From the IMG/VR virus record IMGVR_UViG_3300036771_000028, positions 1 through 40,502 of that record: a stretch of 40,502 nucleotides of DNA. One strand, written 5' to 3'. The notes below the pieces were generated by a model, which saw only the letters and a program-made list of their open reading frames with translations, was not told where the DNA came from and ran no database searches. The position numbers and the translations under genes are program-made. This stretch comes from a virus. This document shows, piece by piece, positions 28,317 through 35,597 of this stretch (positions within the stretch are counted from its first letter, which is position 1; each line of letters begins with the position of its first letter).

Positions 28317-28406
28317 CTACTGGGCGCGCAGATACTGGCGCCACAACCACCCTTCGGCGAGTCCCTGCAAAACAACGTTCGCGACCAGCAGCAGAGCACC
28401 AATCAC
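28317..28406 (-). CDS. possible 29-residue membrane peptide
   Basis: A GTG overlapping the TGA of the frameshifted chaperone (GTGA) opens a 29-codon frame reading VIGALLLVANVVLQGLAEGW and ending LRAQ. It stops 3 bp before the tape-measure ATG. The first 16 residues form a hydrophobic helix. Tight coupling at both ends and absence of wasted bases argue for a real micro-gene. Function is unknown. Confidence 0.45.
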   Translation of the reverse strand: MIGALLLVANVVLQGLAEGWLWRQYLRAQ

Positions 28407-28950
28407 TTTGATTTGTCCCGCTCTCTTTTGAATGAAGCCACAGCCTGCCGAATCTGTGAGATCGTCAGATCTCCGATGTGCCACGGCATGACATGCAACT
28501 CACTGGCAAACCACGACCACCACTCATCGACGGCCTGTTCTAGCTCGCTTTTCCCACCGGCGGCGCAGCATTCTCGCGCTCCATGGCCTCATCGATGGCG
28601 ATTTCGAAAGCCTCCAGCATCTGCTGTCGCTTGCCTTCATCTTCCATGCGTGCTTTGCCGATGCGCTCCCGCAGCTCCAGCAGCTCCGCCGTGGTGTAAT
28701 CGAGCGTGAATTCGTCGAAACAGAAGTCCGGCATGTCTTCGAATCGCAGCGTCGGATGTGCCTGCCAGATCAGATACCAGAGCAGCACACGTCGGGCCCG
28801 GGTCTGCCCTTGCTGTATCGCCACCTGAAATTCTTGGTACGTCCCGCCGAAGCGCTTCTCAATGACTTCGGCTGCGGAACCCTTGACCTTACCCGGGTCG
28901 AACGTCCAGCTCTGCGTTTCGCTGTCACTGGGCTTGTATGTGGCAATCAT
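28403..28950 (-). CDS. Tail assembly chaperone, -1 frameshift product
   Basis: Translation starts at 28950 and runs in the first frame to the slippery heptamer at 28555-28549. It then slips back one base and continues to the TGA at 28403. The fusion is about 182 residues: 134 shared residues plus 48 from the second frame, starting SELEQAVDEWWSWFASELHV and ending RERDKSK. The second frame is clearly coding but has no own start. This matches the G/GT chaperone arrangement of lambda-like siphophages, where the fusion coats the tape measure during assembly. The gene is followed by the tape measure, as usual. Confidence 0.82.
28540..28950 (-). CDS. Tail assembly chaperone, unshifted product
   Basis: This 136-residue protein begins MIATYKPSDSETQSWTFDPG. 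The theme TFDPGKVKGSAAEVIEKRFGGTYQEF and later RRVLLWYLIWQAHPTLRFED, then FTLDYTTAELLELRERIG, is typical of actinophage G-type chaperones. It stops at TAG (28540-28542), 7 bases after the slippery site. The ATG at 28950 is preferred over 29052, which would overlap the upstream gene. It works with the longer fusion in tail assembly and is absent from virions by analogy with lambda. Confidence 0.82.
   Translation of the reverse strand: MIATYKPSDSETQSWTFDPGKVKGSAAEVIEKRFGGTYQEFQVAIQQGQTRARRVLLWYLIWQAHPTLRFEDMPDFCFDEFTLDYTTAELLELRERIGKARMEDEGKRQQMLEAFEIAIDEAMERENAAPPVGKAS
28549..28555 (-). promoter_or_regulatory. Programmed -1 frameshift site GGGAAAA
   Basis: Read leftward the bases are G GGA AAA in the chaperone frame, a canonical X XXY YYZ slippery heptamer. 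The zero-frame stop lies 7 bases further on. Slippage gives access to a 48-codon extension that would otherwise lack a start. Confidence 0.8.
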
Positions 28951-28963
28951 TCGGAAGTCTCCT

Positions 28964-29473
28964 CTATCGTCCGGCGAGCCGGTTTGCCATGTCTTGCATT
29001 GCCTTGCGGCATGCTTCCCTGTATTCGCGTCGGCCGCGCCGCAATGGGTCATCGAAGAAACCCGGGTGGCCTATCTGTTCAACCCACACATCACGGCCGA
29101 AAACGCGATGCCGGAATTGCTTCGCATTGATGCGCCGTGGTGCCTGTTTGAACTCCCTTGTCTGCGGCGTGGTTTTCGCCTTCACGCGTACGCCAATGAA
29201 TCGACCGGTCATGCGCACTTCGGCGCGGACAGCGTTGGCGATGGCGTCACCCAGCGACCCGGCCGCCACATGCCGGGGTTGAGCTGACGAGCGTTGAATC
29301 TCACGCGCCCCGACACGGATCTCCCGCAACGCAGGTTCGACGGCCAGGCGTAGGTTGCGCGCCAACTCCCGTTTAAGCTTGCGTCCGTCTTCCTCGCGCG
29401 CCATGCGGATGCGCAGCCGCTCTAGTGAGCGCTGATCTACTGTCAGCTCAATGGCAGGCTTGCCGGCCGCCAC
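28964..29473 (-). CDS. Tail completion / HK97 gp10-like protein
   Basis: This 169-residue basic protein starts at GTG 29473 (VAAGKPAIELTVDQRSLERL). The first 60 residues are helical (RLRIRMAREEDGRKLKRELA, NLRLAVEPALREIR). They are followed by HVAAGSLGDAIANAVRAEVR and a C-terminal GHPGFFDDPLRRGRREYREA segment. These are characteristic of the HK97 gp10 / tail completion group in actinophages. It lies between tail tube and chaperones. It probably helps join tail to connector or terminate the tube. The call rests on motif phrasing and position. Confidence 0.68.
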   Translation of the reverse strand: MAAGKPAIELTVDQRSLERLRIRMAREEDGRKLKRELARNLRLAVEPALREIRVGAREIQRSSAQPRHVAAGSLGDAIANAVRAEVRMTGRFIGVRVKAKTTPQTREFKQAPRRINAKQFRHRVFGRDVWVEQIGHPGFFDDPLRRGRREYREACRKAMQDMANRLAGR

Positions 29474-29482
29474 GATGCGCTA

Positions 29483-29896
29483 CTAGCTGGTGGCGCGGGT
29501 AACAGCACCCGAGGTCGGAAAAGTCAGATCCTGCGATGCCAGATCACCCACGGACCCGGCCACAGGCTTGATTTCCTTAATCAAGATCGAGCCCGTGTAC
29601 TTCGGGTTACCGGTGCTGACGGCGGAGCTGGTCGCGCGTATCTCGAATGCCACGACCGTTCCGAGCAGCGGCCACAGAACCGAGTCCAGATTTGCGGCTA
29701 CAAAATCGTCCAGGAACGACACCGTGATGGTGCCATCCTTTAGGCCACCGGTTCGCGACTTCCACGTGGCGCCGAAACAAGTCGTGTCCTTGTCATCGAC
29801 CGACGCGTTGATTTCGACCTTATTCGCGTGGTCACTGATGACGTTTGATGCGATGCTGATATACGCATCGGTCAGCACCGTAGGCGTTAGCGCCAT
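29483..29896 (-). CDS. Tail tube protein, shorter paralogue
   Basis: This 137-residue protein begins MALTPTVLTDAYISIASNVI. It resembles the N-terminal region of the next upstream gene: LTPxVLTD, then ANKVEINASVDDKDTTCFG against GNKVELSGMVDDLDVTTFA, then RTGGLKDGT against RVGGLHEST. The core is a beta fold with a single helix, as expected for major tail tube proteins. The start has GAAAGGCAATACATC upstream, a box resembling that before 33242. Having two tube-like genes side by side suggests one main tube protein and one specialised ring or a recent duplication. Confidence 0.75.
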   Translation of the reverse strand: MALTPTVLTDAYISIASNVISDHANKVEINASVDDKDTTCFGATWKSRTGGLKDGTITVSFLDDFVAANLDSVLWPLLGTVVAFEIRATSSAVSTGNPKYTGSILIKEIKPVAGSVGDLASQDLTFPTSGAVTRATS

Positions 29897-29917
29897 GATG
29901 TATTGCCTTTCGTATTA

Positions 29918-30667
29918 CTAGAAAGCGGCAATGCCTGCCGATGCCGCAAACAAAAATGAGGGGCTACTACCCGATATGGTCCAGACCACACGCCACCATG
30001 TGTCAGTGATTGCCCCGGCAACGCTGCCCGACTGGCCACTGATGGCCGTGGCGCCGGTGAATGTGATTTGATCCGTGGGGCTGGCAAACGTGTTATCCGT
30101 GTAGCTCTGAACCTTCACCGTCAATGTGGGGCTGGACGTACCGGCAACAGAGAAAACATGCAGATTCGCGTACAACTTCTGCGCCGCAGAAACCGCGCCT
30201 AGCTGAATCGCGGTGCCGCTACCCGTCGCGGTCCGCGCAGTACCCTGCGGATGCATGATCTGGCCCCGCACCATCGGCCAATTGCCCTTGGCGTCAGCGG
30301 TCCAGGACAACACTTTGCCGACTTCGCCGGTGATTTTGTAGGCACCTTCGAAATTGCGGGTCAAGTAGGCGAGCGAGGAAACGGCGCCGCTGGTCGGTAC
30401 GATCGTCTGCGGAACTGTGGCGGCGCCAATGTTCGCCCACCATGTGTCATCGGGCATGGTGTTGTCAGTGGCCTGCCAGAAACCTTCAATGGCGGTTGTC
30501 GACTCATGCAAGCCGCCGACCCGATCGTGCCAACCGTTCGATGCAAACGTGGTTACGTCGAGATCATCGACCATGCCGGACAGCTCCACTTTGTTGCCGT
30601 ATCCGGTGAGGTCTGCGCCGGCCGTGTAAATGCGAACGTCGGTCAGAACCTGCGGTGTTAGCGTCAT
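29918..30667 (-). CDS. Tail tube protein, longer paralogue
   Basis: This 249-residue protein begins MTLTPQVLTDVRIYTAGADL. The N-terminal 150 residues match the tube-like fold also seen in the 29483-29896 gene. The C-terminal 100 residues form an added beta domain (LYANLHVFSVAGTSSPTLTV, VAGAITDTWWRVVWTISGSS), probably an Ig-like or decoration domain on the tube surface. The ATG overlaps the upstream TAA (TAATG), setting the start over 30676. It is likely a structural tube or tail-terminal ring protein. Which paralogue is the main tube cannot be decided here. Confidence 0.75.
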   Translation of the reverse strand: MTLTPQVLTDVRIYTAGADLTGYGNKVELSGMVDDLDVTTFASNGWHDRVGGLHESTTAIEGFWQATDNTMPDDTWWANIGAATVPQTIVPTSGAVSSLAYLTRNFEGAYKITGEVGKVLSWTADAKGNWPMVRGQIMHPQGTARTATGSGTAIQLGAVSAAQKLYANLHVFSVAGTSSPTLTVKVQSYTDNTFASPTDQITFTGATAISGQSGSVAGAITDTWWRVVWTISGSSPSFLFAASAGIAAF

Positions 30668-31077
30668 TAGCCCCATACCCTGATGTCGAATTGCGCGCCG
30701 AAAAACGAGGTGCCGGCAACGTCATAGATGCCGTATCCGTGGATGCGTTCGACGTGCAGGGTTTTGCAGTTGCCGCCTAGTGTCCGATCGGATTCGATTG
30801 CGGCCATGATTGACTGCGCCCCATCGGGTAAGAGGTAGCTGTCTAGCCGTTCCTGCCCGGTCCGATCATCGGCGCGGGATACGTACAATCGGCCGAGAAA
30901 GAGCCCTTCGACCAGGCCAGCGCGCCCAGCGCGAAACGTCTTATCAAAGTCGAGCGTTACCTCTCCGGCCACGAAAACCGGGGGTTCCAATGAGTCGCGC
31001 AGATACGCCATCCCACGCATGCCGGGAATGGTTGCCGCAGCATCGGCGATGCCTTGCCGTACTCCCGAAACGTCCAT
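30667..31077 (-). CDS. Head-tail joining / minor connector protein
   Basis: This 136-residue protein begins MDVSGVRQGIADAAATIPGM. The reading RGMAYLRDSLEPPVFVAGEV, then AGLVEGLFLGRLYVSRADDR and LDSYLLPDGAQSIMAAIESD, is a familiar connector-module protein of actinophages between the adaptor and tail tube genes. It ends IYDVAGTSFFGAQFDIRVWG. Start and stop are coupled to neighbours. It probably serves as a stopper or tail terminator. The exact role is inferred from order. Confidence 0.68.
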   Translation of the reverse strand: MDVSGVRQGIADAAATIPGMRGMAYLRDSLEPPVFVAGEVTLDFDKTFRAGRAGLVEGLFLGRLYVSRADDRTGQERLDSYLLPDGAQSIMAAIESDRTLGGNCKTLHVERIHGYGIYDVAGTSFFGAQFDIRVWG

Positions 31078-31685
31078 TACCCTGGACCCCCGAATCCCGG
31101 CTGCACGTATGGGTAAATCAGTGCGTCGTAATCCGGATCGGTGCGACTGACCCGGATGGGGCCCATGTCACCGAAACCGGCCACACCTTCGGGGCTATTG
31201 CGGCGCCGGAACAGTCGAGCCGCGCGGAGTAGCGTTGCCTCTTTGATGGGCGCGGGAACGCTCGGCCAGCCCCATTTTGCGGTGACGCGTACGCGCTGCC
31301 GTGGCCACCATATCCAGGGGCGCCACAATCGCAGTAGCCACTCGATCGGCTCACCCATGGCCAGCGCATTGTCTGGGCCGGTTTCATAGTCGTCTGTGGC
31401 TGTGAGCGCCACATATGACGTGCCCTGGCCGACTTCGACAATCAGCCCGGCCGTGTCGCCGATATCGTCGATCAGCAGTTTGTCGCCTTCACGGGTACGC
31501 ACCACCCGGCCGGCCGGATTCAACGTGCGCGCCGATGCGGCAGCGTCCAGAGTAAACACACGGCCGGTGTCTTGCTCGATTTGCCGGCTGGCAGTGTCAA
31601 GCTTGTCAGACAACTCCGCATCGTTTTGCGAGTCGTCTATCTGGAGCCGTAGCCGCAGATCCTGGACGGTGGCGTAGGCGGTCAC
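31077..31685 (-). CDS. Head-tail adaptor protein
   Basis: This 202-residue protein begins MTAYATVQDLRLRLQIDDSQ. It follows the helical plan of head-tail connector (gp6/gp15-like) proteins: YATVQDLRLRLQ, then LSDKLDTASRQIEQDTGRVF, a beta insert, WGWPSVPAPIKEATLLRAAR, LFRRRNSPEGVAGFGDMGPI and DALIYPYVQPGF. The ring it forms would attach below the portal. The ATG overlaps the upstream stop region (31682) by ATGA. The family call is well supported. Confidence 0.82.
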   Translation of the reverse strand: MTAYATVQDLRLRLQIDDSQNDAELSDKLDTASRQIEQDTGRVFTLDAAASARTLNPAGRVVRTREGDKLLIDDIGDTAGLIVEVGQGTSYVALTATDDYETGPDNALAMGEPIEWLLRLWRPWIWWPRQRVRVTAKWGWPSVPAPIKEATLLRAARLFRRRNSPEGVAGFGDMGPIRVSRTDPDYDALIYPYVQPGFGGPG

Positions 31686-32098
31686 GGGATTAGCAGCGCC
31701 CCAACCGAATACGTGATCGAGTTGGCATTTCCGTGCGTGGCAATGACTCGCCAGCGTGGCGGTAGCACGTCCGATACGGTCACGTTGGTTACCGCTGTCA
31801 GCCCCGGATAAACGCGCAGGATCGTCGTACCGGCGGCCACAATCGCGGCACTCGCGAGGATGGTATAGAACTTGCCCGAGAGTGGGTCGCTGCCCTGAAT
31901 CGTGAACACGACGCTTGGCGAAGATGCGATGGCCGTGCAGTCAATGACCATGTGGCAACCGCGCAGCACCGCGTCGGTTGGCATGGCAAAGTCAAACGGG
32001 GTAGGCGTTGCCGTACGTGCCGTACTGGTAAAGACGGTTACCGGCCCGTACGTGTCCAGAGTCGGTACGCCGCTAGATACGGCTACAGCGATGGGCAT
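31682..32098 (-). CDS. putative virion decoration protein
   Basis: This 138-residue protein begins MPIAVAVSSGVPTLDTYGPV. It is an all-beta protein rich in Thr, Val, Ala and Pro, with DPLSGKFYTILASAAIVAAG, a YPGLTAVTNVTVSDVLPP segment and an end reading ITYSVGALLIP. Similar short beta proteins follow capsid genes in actinophages and may decorate the head. It lies between the glycosyltransferase and adaptor genes. No direct evidence sets its site in the virion. Confidence 0.6.
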   Translation of the reverse strand: MPIAVAVSSGVPTLDTYGPVTVFTSTARTATPTPFDFAMPTDAVLRGCHMVIDCTAIASSPSVVFTIQGSDPLSGKFYTILASAAIVAAGTTILRVYPGLTAVTNVTVSDVLPPRWRVIATHGNANSITYSVGALLIP

Positions 32099-32100
32099 TG

Positions 32101-32991
32101 CTACTCCTGCTCAGGATTGCGATTCATGTTTGACTCGAAAACGCGGAATGCCTCTTGCCGCCAATAGGTTTCGTCGTCAAGGAAAACGCCACCCTTGTCA
32201 TGCGTAGTCTTTACGCTCGTATCAACAAAGATGGGCATTCCGACGCTGGCAACACGAATACAGAACGACAAGTCTTCGGAGAATGTGCGGGGCTTACCCC
32301 GGTCGCCGGTCGGGTGAGTAATCAAGTCGTACCAGCATGGTCCGTGCTTTTCGGCGATGCGCTCCAGAACGCTGCGGTGAATGAGCACACACGCGGCACC
32401 GGTGCCGGCAACCTGCGTGATGGCGTCAATCGGGTACGCCCCGATGGCACGAAACCCCACTTCGGCATCCGTGGTCACGAAGTCATACAGGGTGGGCTGG
32501 AGCGAGTACCTTTCCGCGTGTAGGTCGGCATGTCCGGCGCCACGTAGGCAGAAACACAGTGCGCCCATGACTGGTGCACCGGCCGTTTCGGCGCTCTCCA
32601 TCAATCGCTCTACGGTGTCGGGGGCGAAACCCATGTCGGTATCAACCATCCACAGCCATTCGCCATCTGTGGAGTCGAGAAAGCGCCGCGCTACCTCGTT
32701 GCGGCCGGCTGAAATGCCACCGGCCCCGGTGACCTTGCGCAGTTCACTGCCACCGGGCCGCACGATGCGTTTCGAACCAAGCGCATCAAACAAGCTCAGA
32801 TCACGGTACGAAAGTCCGAAACAGGCAGCCCATTGCCCGTTGTCGAGCATTCCGGCGACCACACTGCCGGCGCGCATTTCTCCGGCCGCCACGGGCGCCG
32901 GCGCAAGCGTTTCGCCGCTGGTCAGCGATGACAGCTCCGGATGATCAGTGATGAACGCATCAAAGCTGTCCGTCATGGCTGCGGCTACCAT
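32101..32991 (-). CDS. Family 2-like glycosyltransferase
   Basis: This 296-residue GT-A-fold enzyme is predicted to transfer a sugar from a nucleotide donor. After about 90 residues of variable N-terminus come ISAGRNEVARRFLDST and the metal-binding DxD site WMVDTDMGF (Asp117, Asp119). Later PVMGALCFCL, VAGTGAACVLIHRSVLE and SEDLSFCIRVASVGMPIFVD give the acceptor-side motifs. There is no membrane span. Its location inside the head genes suggests it modifies a virion protein, such as capsid or tail, rather than host wall. The start is either 32991 or 32976. The enzyme class is secure; donor and target are unknown. Confidence 0.82.
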   Translation of the reverse strand: MVAAAMTDSFDAFITDHPELSSLTSGETLAPAPVAAGEMRAGSVVAGMLDNGQWAACFGLSYRDLSLFDALGSKRIVRPGGSELRKVTGAGGISAGRNEVARRFLDSTDGEWLWMVDTDMGFAPDTVERLMESAETAGAPVMGALCFCLRGAGHADLHAERYSLQPTLYDFVTTDAEVGFRAIGAYPIDAITQVAGTGAACVLIHRSVLERIAEKHGPCWYDLITHPTGDRGKPRTFSEDLSFCIRVASVGMPIFVDTSVKTTHDKGGVFLDDETYWRQEAFRVFESNMNRNPEQE

Positions 32992-33242
32992 TCCGAGCGC
33001 CGGGTACCGGGGCGCTGCCGCACCGATTCAACGCGGACACTTTCCACCGGCGGCGCTGTTTGTTCGGCATGAATTTCTTCATCGCTGCCGAACAGCCACG
33101 GGTACGCCATCACCAGCGGGTCATCGGCGCGCCACGGCTGATCGTTGGTCGGCACCACCAGCTCCCCGGTGTCGGGGTGCCTTACGGCGGCCGGCTGCCG
33201 CACCCGCAGTAGCTTCGGACCGGCGTTGATTCGCTCACGCAT
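32985..33242 (-). CDS. hypothetical capsid-module protein
   Basis: This 85-residue protein begins MRERINAGPKLLRVRQPAAV. It is Pro/Arg/Val-rich, with a WRADDPLVMAYPWLFGSDEE centre and an acidic to basic tail. No Cys cluster was found. The start has GAAAGGCAACACAC upstream. It sits directly after the capsid gene hairpin and overlaps the glycosyltransferase by 7 bp. Such short proteins in this position may be head accessory factors. No family was recognised. Confidence 0.6.
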   Translation of the reverse strand: MRERINAGPKLLRVRQPAAVRHPDTGELVVPTNDQPWRADDPLVMAYPWLFGSDEEIHAEQTAPPVESVRVESVRQRPGTRRSEW

Positions 33243-33268
33243 GTGTGTTGCCTTTCATTGGGAGTTCA

Positions 33269-33315
33269 CCGGACAGTGATGCGACCCGACTCCCGAAAGC
33301 CGCATCACTGTCCGG
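33269..33315. terminator. 15-bp hairpin downstream of the capsid gene
   Basis: CCGGACAGTGATGCG (33269-33283) and CGCATCACTGTCCGG (33301-33315) are perfect inverted copies with a 17-base loop, in the 122-base gap between the capsid stop (33365) and the next start (33242). There is no U-run, so partial attenuation or 3'-end protection of the abundant capsid message is more likely than full termination. Confidence 0.7.
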
Positions 33316-33364
33316 GCACAATCCCGCCAATTCACTGGGAATGACGGGGACCAAAAACGACGTA

Positions 33365-34747
33365 CTACGCGGTGGTCTTGTCCACCAGGAGCTCGAAAGC
33401 CTTTGCGGTCAGTACGTCACTACCGTTGCGCCAGTATGAAAACCAGCCACTGGCACCAGTCGGCAGGTTGTTGCCGGTGTTGAAGAGGTCCGGCACGTAT
33501 CTCACGGACATTCCGCCTGGCTTGTCGACGATGAGGAATTGGGAGAAGTCGCCGAGTAGGATTTCCTGGTCCTTGACCGTGGTGGTCTGAGTGATTGGCG
33601 CGTCATCGGTTTCGACTACGGGCCGGCCCAGAAGCTGATCGGTCAGCGGCTGAGTCAGATTGCTGGTGTAGCTTGCGCTCAGTGCGGTACCCAGAGCCTG
33701 CACGGCCAGTAGGTAAGTGGGGTTCATTACCCACGTGCTACTCGCGCGCCAGCGCCGGCCCAGTGCCTTGTAAACGGCTTGCAGATCAACCAACCCGATG
33801 GTCGCGCCGGTGGTCGATACGGTCTGCTGCGCCGCCGTCGCGTTAATGGCAGTAAAAATGCCCTTCGGCTCACTGGTGCCATTGCCGTTGCAATGCTTGT
33901 CACCTTCGAGCCGGTTTCGCGCGTCAGCGAACAGCATCAGCACGTCGGACGTGAGGTTAGCGACATCCTCCATTGCCTCAATGCTGGCCTGAACGAATGC
34001 CCTCGCCGTGTACAGAGTCACGCTGGGATTCGAGAAAGTCGGGCTATCGTCCGACACTTCGGCCAACTCGGCGTCGAATGACGCATTGACGCCAGCGGTC
34101 GAAACTCCGTGCCACACATTGCCGACGGTAAGCGTCGTAGTCCGCGCGATTGGGCGAATCGCATTGGCACTACCCGTATTCGTAAGTATCAGGGTTGGGT
34201 CCAGGTGAGTCGGTACGAGATATCCACCTTGTGAATTCGTACCAACCGCTACTGCGGCCCTTTCCTCGACGGTCAGAAGCTCACCACGACCACACATGAG
34301 TTTGGCCCAAGCCGACTCATACTGCGGCCGGGAGCGGGCCAGCAAATTGGCCGCCCAATCACGGTCGCCCGCGTGCCGCTTGAAAAGCCGCTCGACGTGC
34401 TTCTGGTCGCCGGTGTCATCAATCTTGCCGTCAAGCGCGCGCAGATTCGCATCAATCAGATTCTGACGCGACATGGTGTGCACGTTCTGCAAACCGGCGA
34501 ACGGGTCGTTTTCCTTGCCGACCTGAACGGAGCGCCACTTGCTGCGCGACTCAGTTACGCGCTGGGCGCGCTGCTCAGCCTGCTCCGCATCGGCCAGGCG
34601 CGCACGCATGTCTGCCTCGTCCGTGTCGAGCGCATCCCAGCGGGTCTGCTGCTCATCGGTCAGCGGGTTGTCACCTGCCGCCTCGTGAATGCCGCGCCGC
34701 TCAGCTTCAATGCTTTCCAGCTTCGCGCGCAGTTCCGCGATATTCAT
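33365..34747 (-). CDS. Major capsid protein (HK97 fold)
   Basis: This 460-residue protein has an N-terminal coiled-coil delta domain (about 1-75; AELRAKLESIEAERRGIHEA, ADMRARLADAEQAEQRAQRV) that is likely removed by the protease. The HK97 core then reads EERAAVAVGTNSQGGYLVPT, ASIEAMEDVANLTSDVLMLF and DRNRLEGDKHCNGNGTSEPK-like phrases (here ARNRLEGDKHCNG). It continues with SSTWVMNPTYLLAVQALG and ends KAFELLVDK. No separate scaffold gene is seen, as expected for HK97-type heads with a fused delta domain. The ATG has GAGAGG before it. The capsid call is secure. Confidence 0.93.
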   Translation of the reverse strand: MNIAELRAKLESIEAERRGIHEAAGDNPLTDEQQTRWDALDTDEADMRARLADAEQAEQRAQRVTESRSKWRSVQVGKENDPFAGLQNVHTMSRQNLIDANLRALDGKIDDTGDQKHVERLFKRHAGDRDWAANLLARSRPQYESAWAKLMCGRGELLTVEERAAVAVGTNSQGGYLVPTHLDPTLILTNTGSANAIRPIARTTTLTVGNVWHGVSTAGVNASFDAELAEVSDDSPTFSNPSVTLYTARAFVQASIEAMEDVANLTSDVLMLFADARNRLEGDKHCNGNGTSEPKGIFTAINATAAQQTVSTTGATIGLVDLQAVYKALGRRWRASSTWVMNPTYLLAVQALGTALSASYTSNLTQPLTDQLLGRPVVETDDAPITQTTTVKDQEILLGDFSQFLIVDKPGGMSVRYVPDLFNTGNNLPTGASGWFSYWRNGSDVLTAKAFELLVDKTTA

Positions 34748-34750
34748 TGG

Positions 34751-35593
34751 TTAACCTCTCAGGTATGGGTAAATAACCGCGCGCCGTGCGGCGTGCGACA
34801 TTCCCGAGTGGCTGCGCGCCGGCTCGATCTCAGGTGGTGCGGCTGGCGTTGGGTCAGTGCCGGGGGCGGCTGACTTTCCGGCAGTGCGTTGCGCGATGAC
34901 GCGCATTTTCATTTCGGCAACGTGGTCCGCGTTGCGCTTGGCTAGCTGTTCGTAGTACTGGTCGGTTGCACCGCGCATCTTCGACGTGGCGCTGGGCGAT
35001 GCCGGGTAGGTGACCGGGCCAGCCTCGAATAGCCGCACCTCTTTGATGGTGCGTTCCGGCAGCCCGTCGGGGTTGGAATCGGAGCGCTCCGGCTCCATGT
35101 CCCACTCATCTTTGATGACTTGAAATCGGAAGCTAGAGCCATACAACCCGCGCTTGAGTGCCGGCATTAAGTCGCGGTTGTAGCTGGTATCGAGTAGGTC
35201 AATGGCATAGGCGGCGCCTACGTCATCCTCCTCTAATCGCGTGAACGGGCCGAGGACTTTGTCACCGATGGTGGGATCAAAGCCGTGGTCGAATGCGGAT
35301 ACGATGCGGTCGCCCCGCTCGCTCATCGTCTTTGTGAATGAGCCCCGGCTGACCGATTCGACGAAATCACCCTCCCACCATGAGGAGATGCGATAGGGCG
35401 TGTCGAACACGGAGAAATGGCCGAACACGCTGCCGAGAACATCGGCATCGCGCATTTCGTCCATCAAATCATCGGCGGGGTTTTCCGGGTCGGGTCCGTC
35501 GCCATCATCGGCCGCACGCGAATTGAAACCGGCGCGCTCCACGTTGCAGCGCACAACGATCAGCGCCGGGTCTGGTAGCACAAAATCAGTCAT
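34751..35593 (-). CDS. HK97-type prohead protease
   Basis: This 280-residue S78-type maturation protease cuts the scaffold domain of the capsid. The ATG at 35593 lies 4 bp past the portal stop; an upstream reading from 35677 would overlap portal. Motifs seen are RISSWWEGDFVESVSRGSF, SAFDHGFDPTIG (His103 as the probable base) and GLYGSSFRFQVIKDEW (Ser153/Ser154 as nucleophile). REVRLFEAGPVTYPA-like text (KEVRLFEAGPVTYPASPSA) is also typical of the family. The tail is Ala/Pro-rich. It lies in the canonical portal-protease-capsid order. Confidence 0.88.
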   Translation of the reverse strand: MTDFVLPDPALIVVRCNVERAGFNSRAADDGDGPDPENPADDLMDEMRDADVLGSVFGHFSVFDTPYRISSWWEGDFVESVSRGSFTKTMSERGDRIVSAFDHGFDPTIGDKVLGPFTRLEEDDVGAAYAIDLLDTSYNRDLMPALKRGLYGSSFRFQVIKDEWDMEPERSDSNPDGLPERTIKEVRLFEAGPVTYPASPSATSKMRGATDQYYEQLAKRNADHVAEMKMRVIAQRTAGKSAAPGTDPTPAAPPEIEPARSHSGMSHAARRAVIYPYLRG

Positions 35594-35597
35594 GTGT

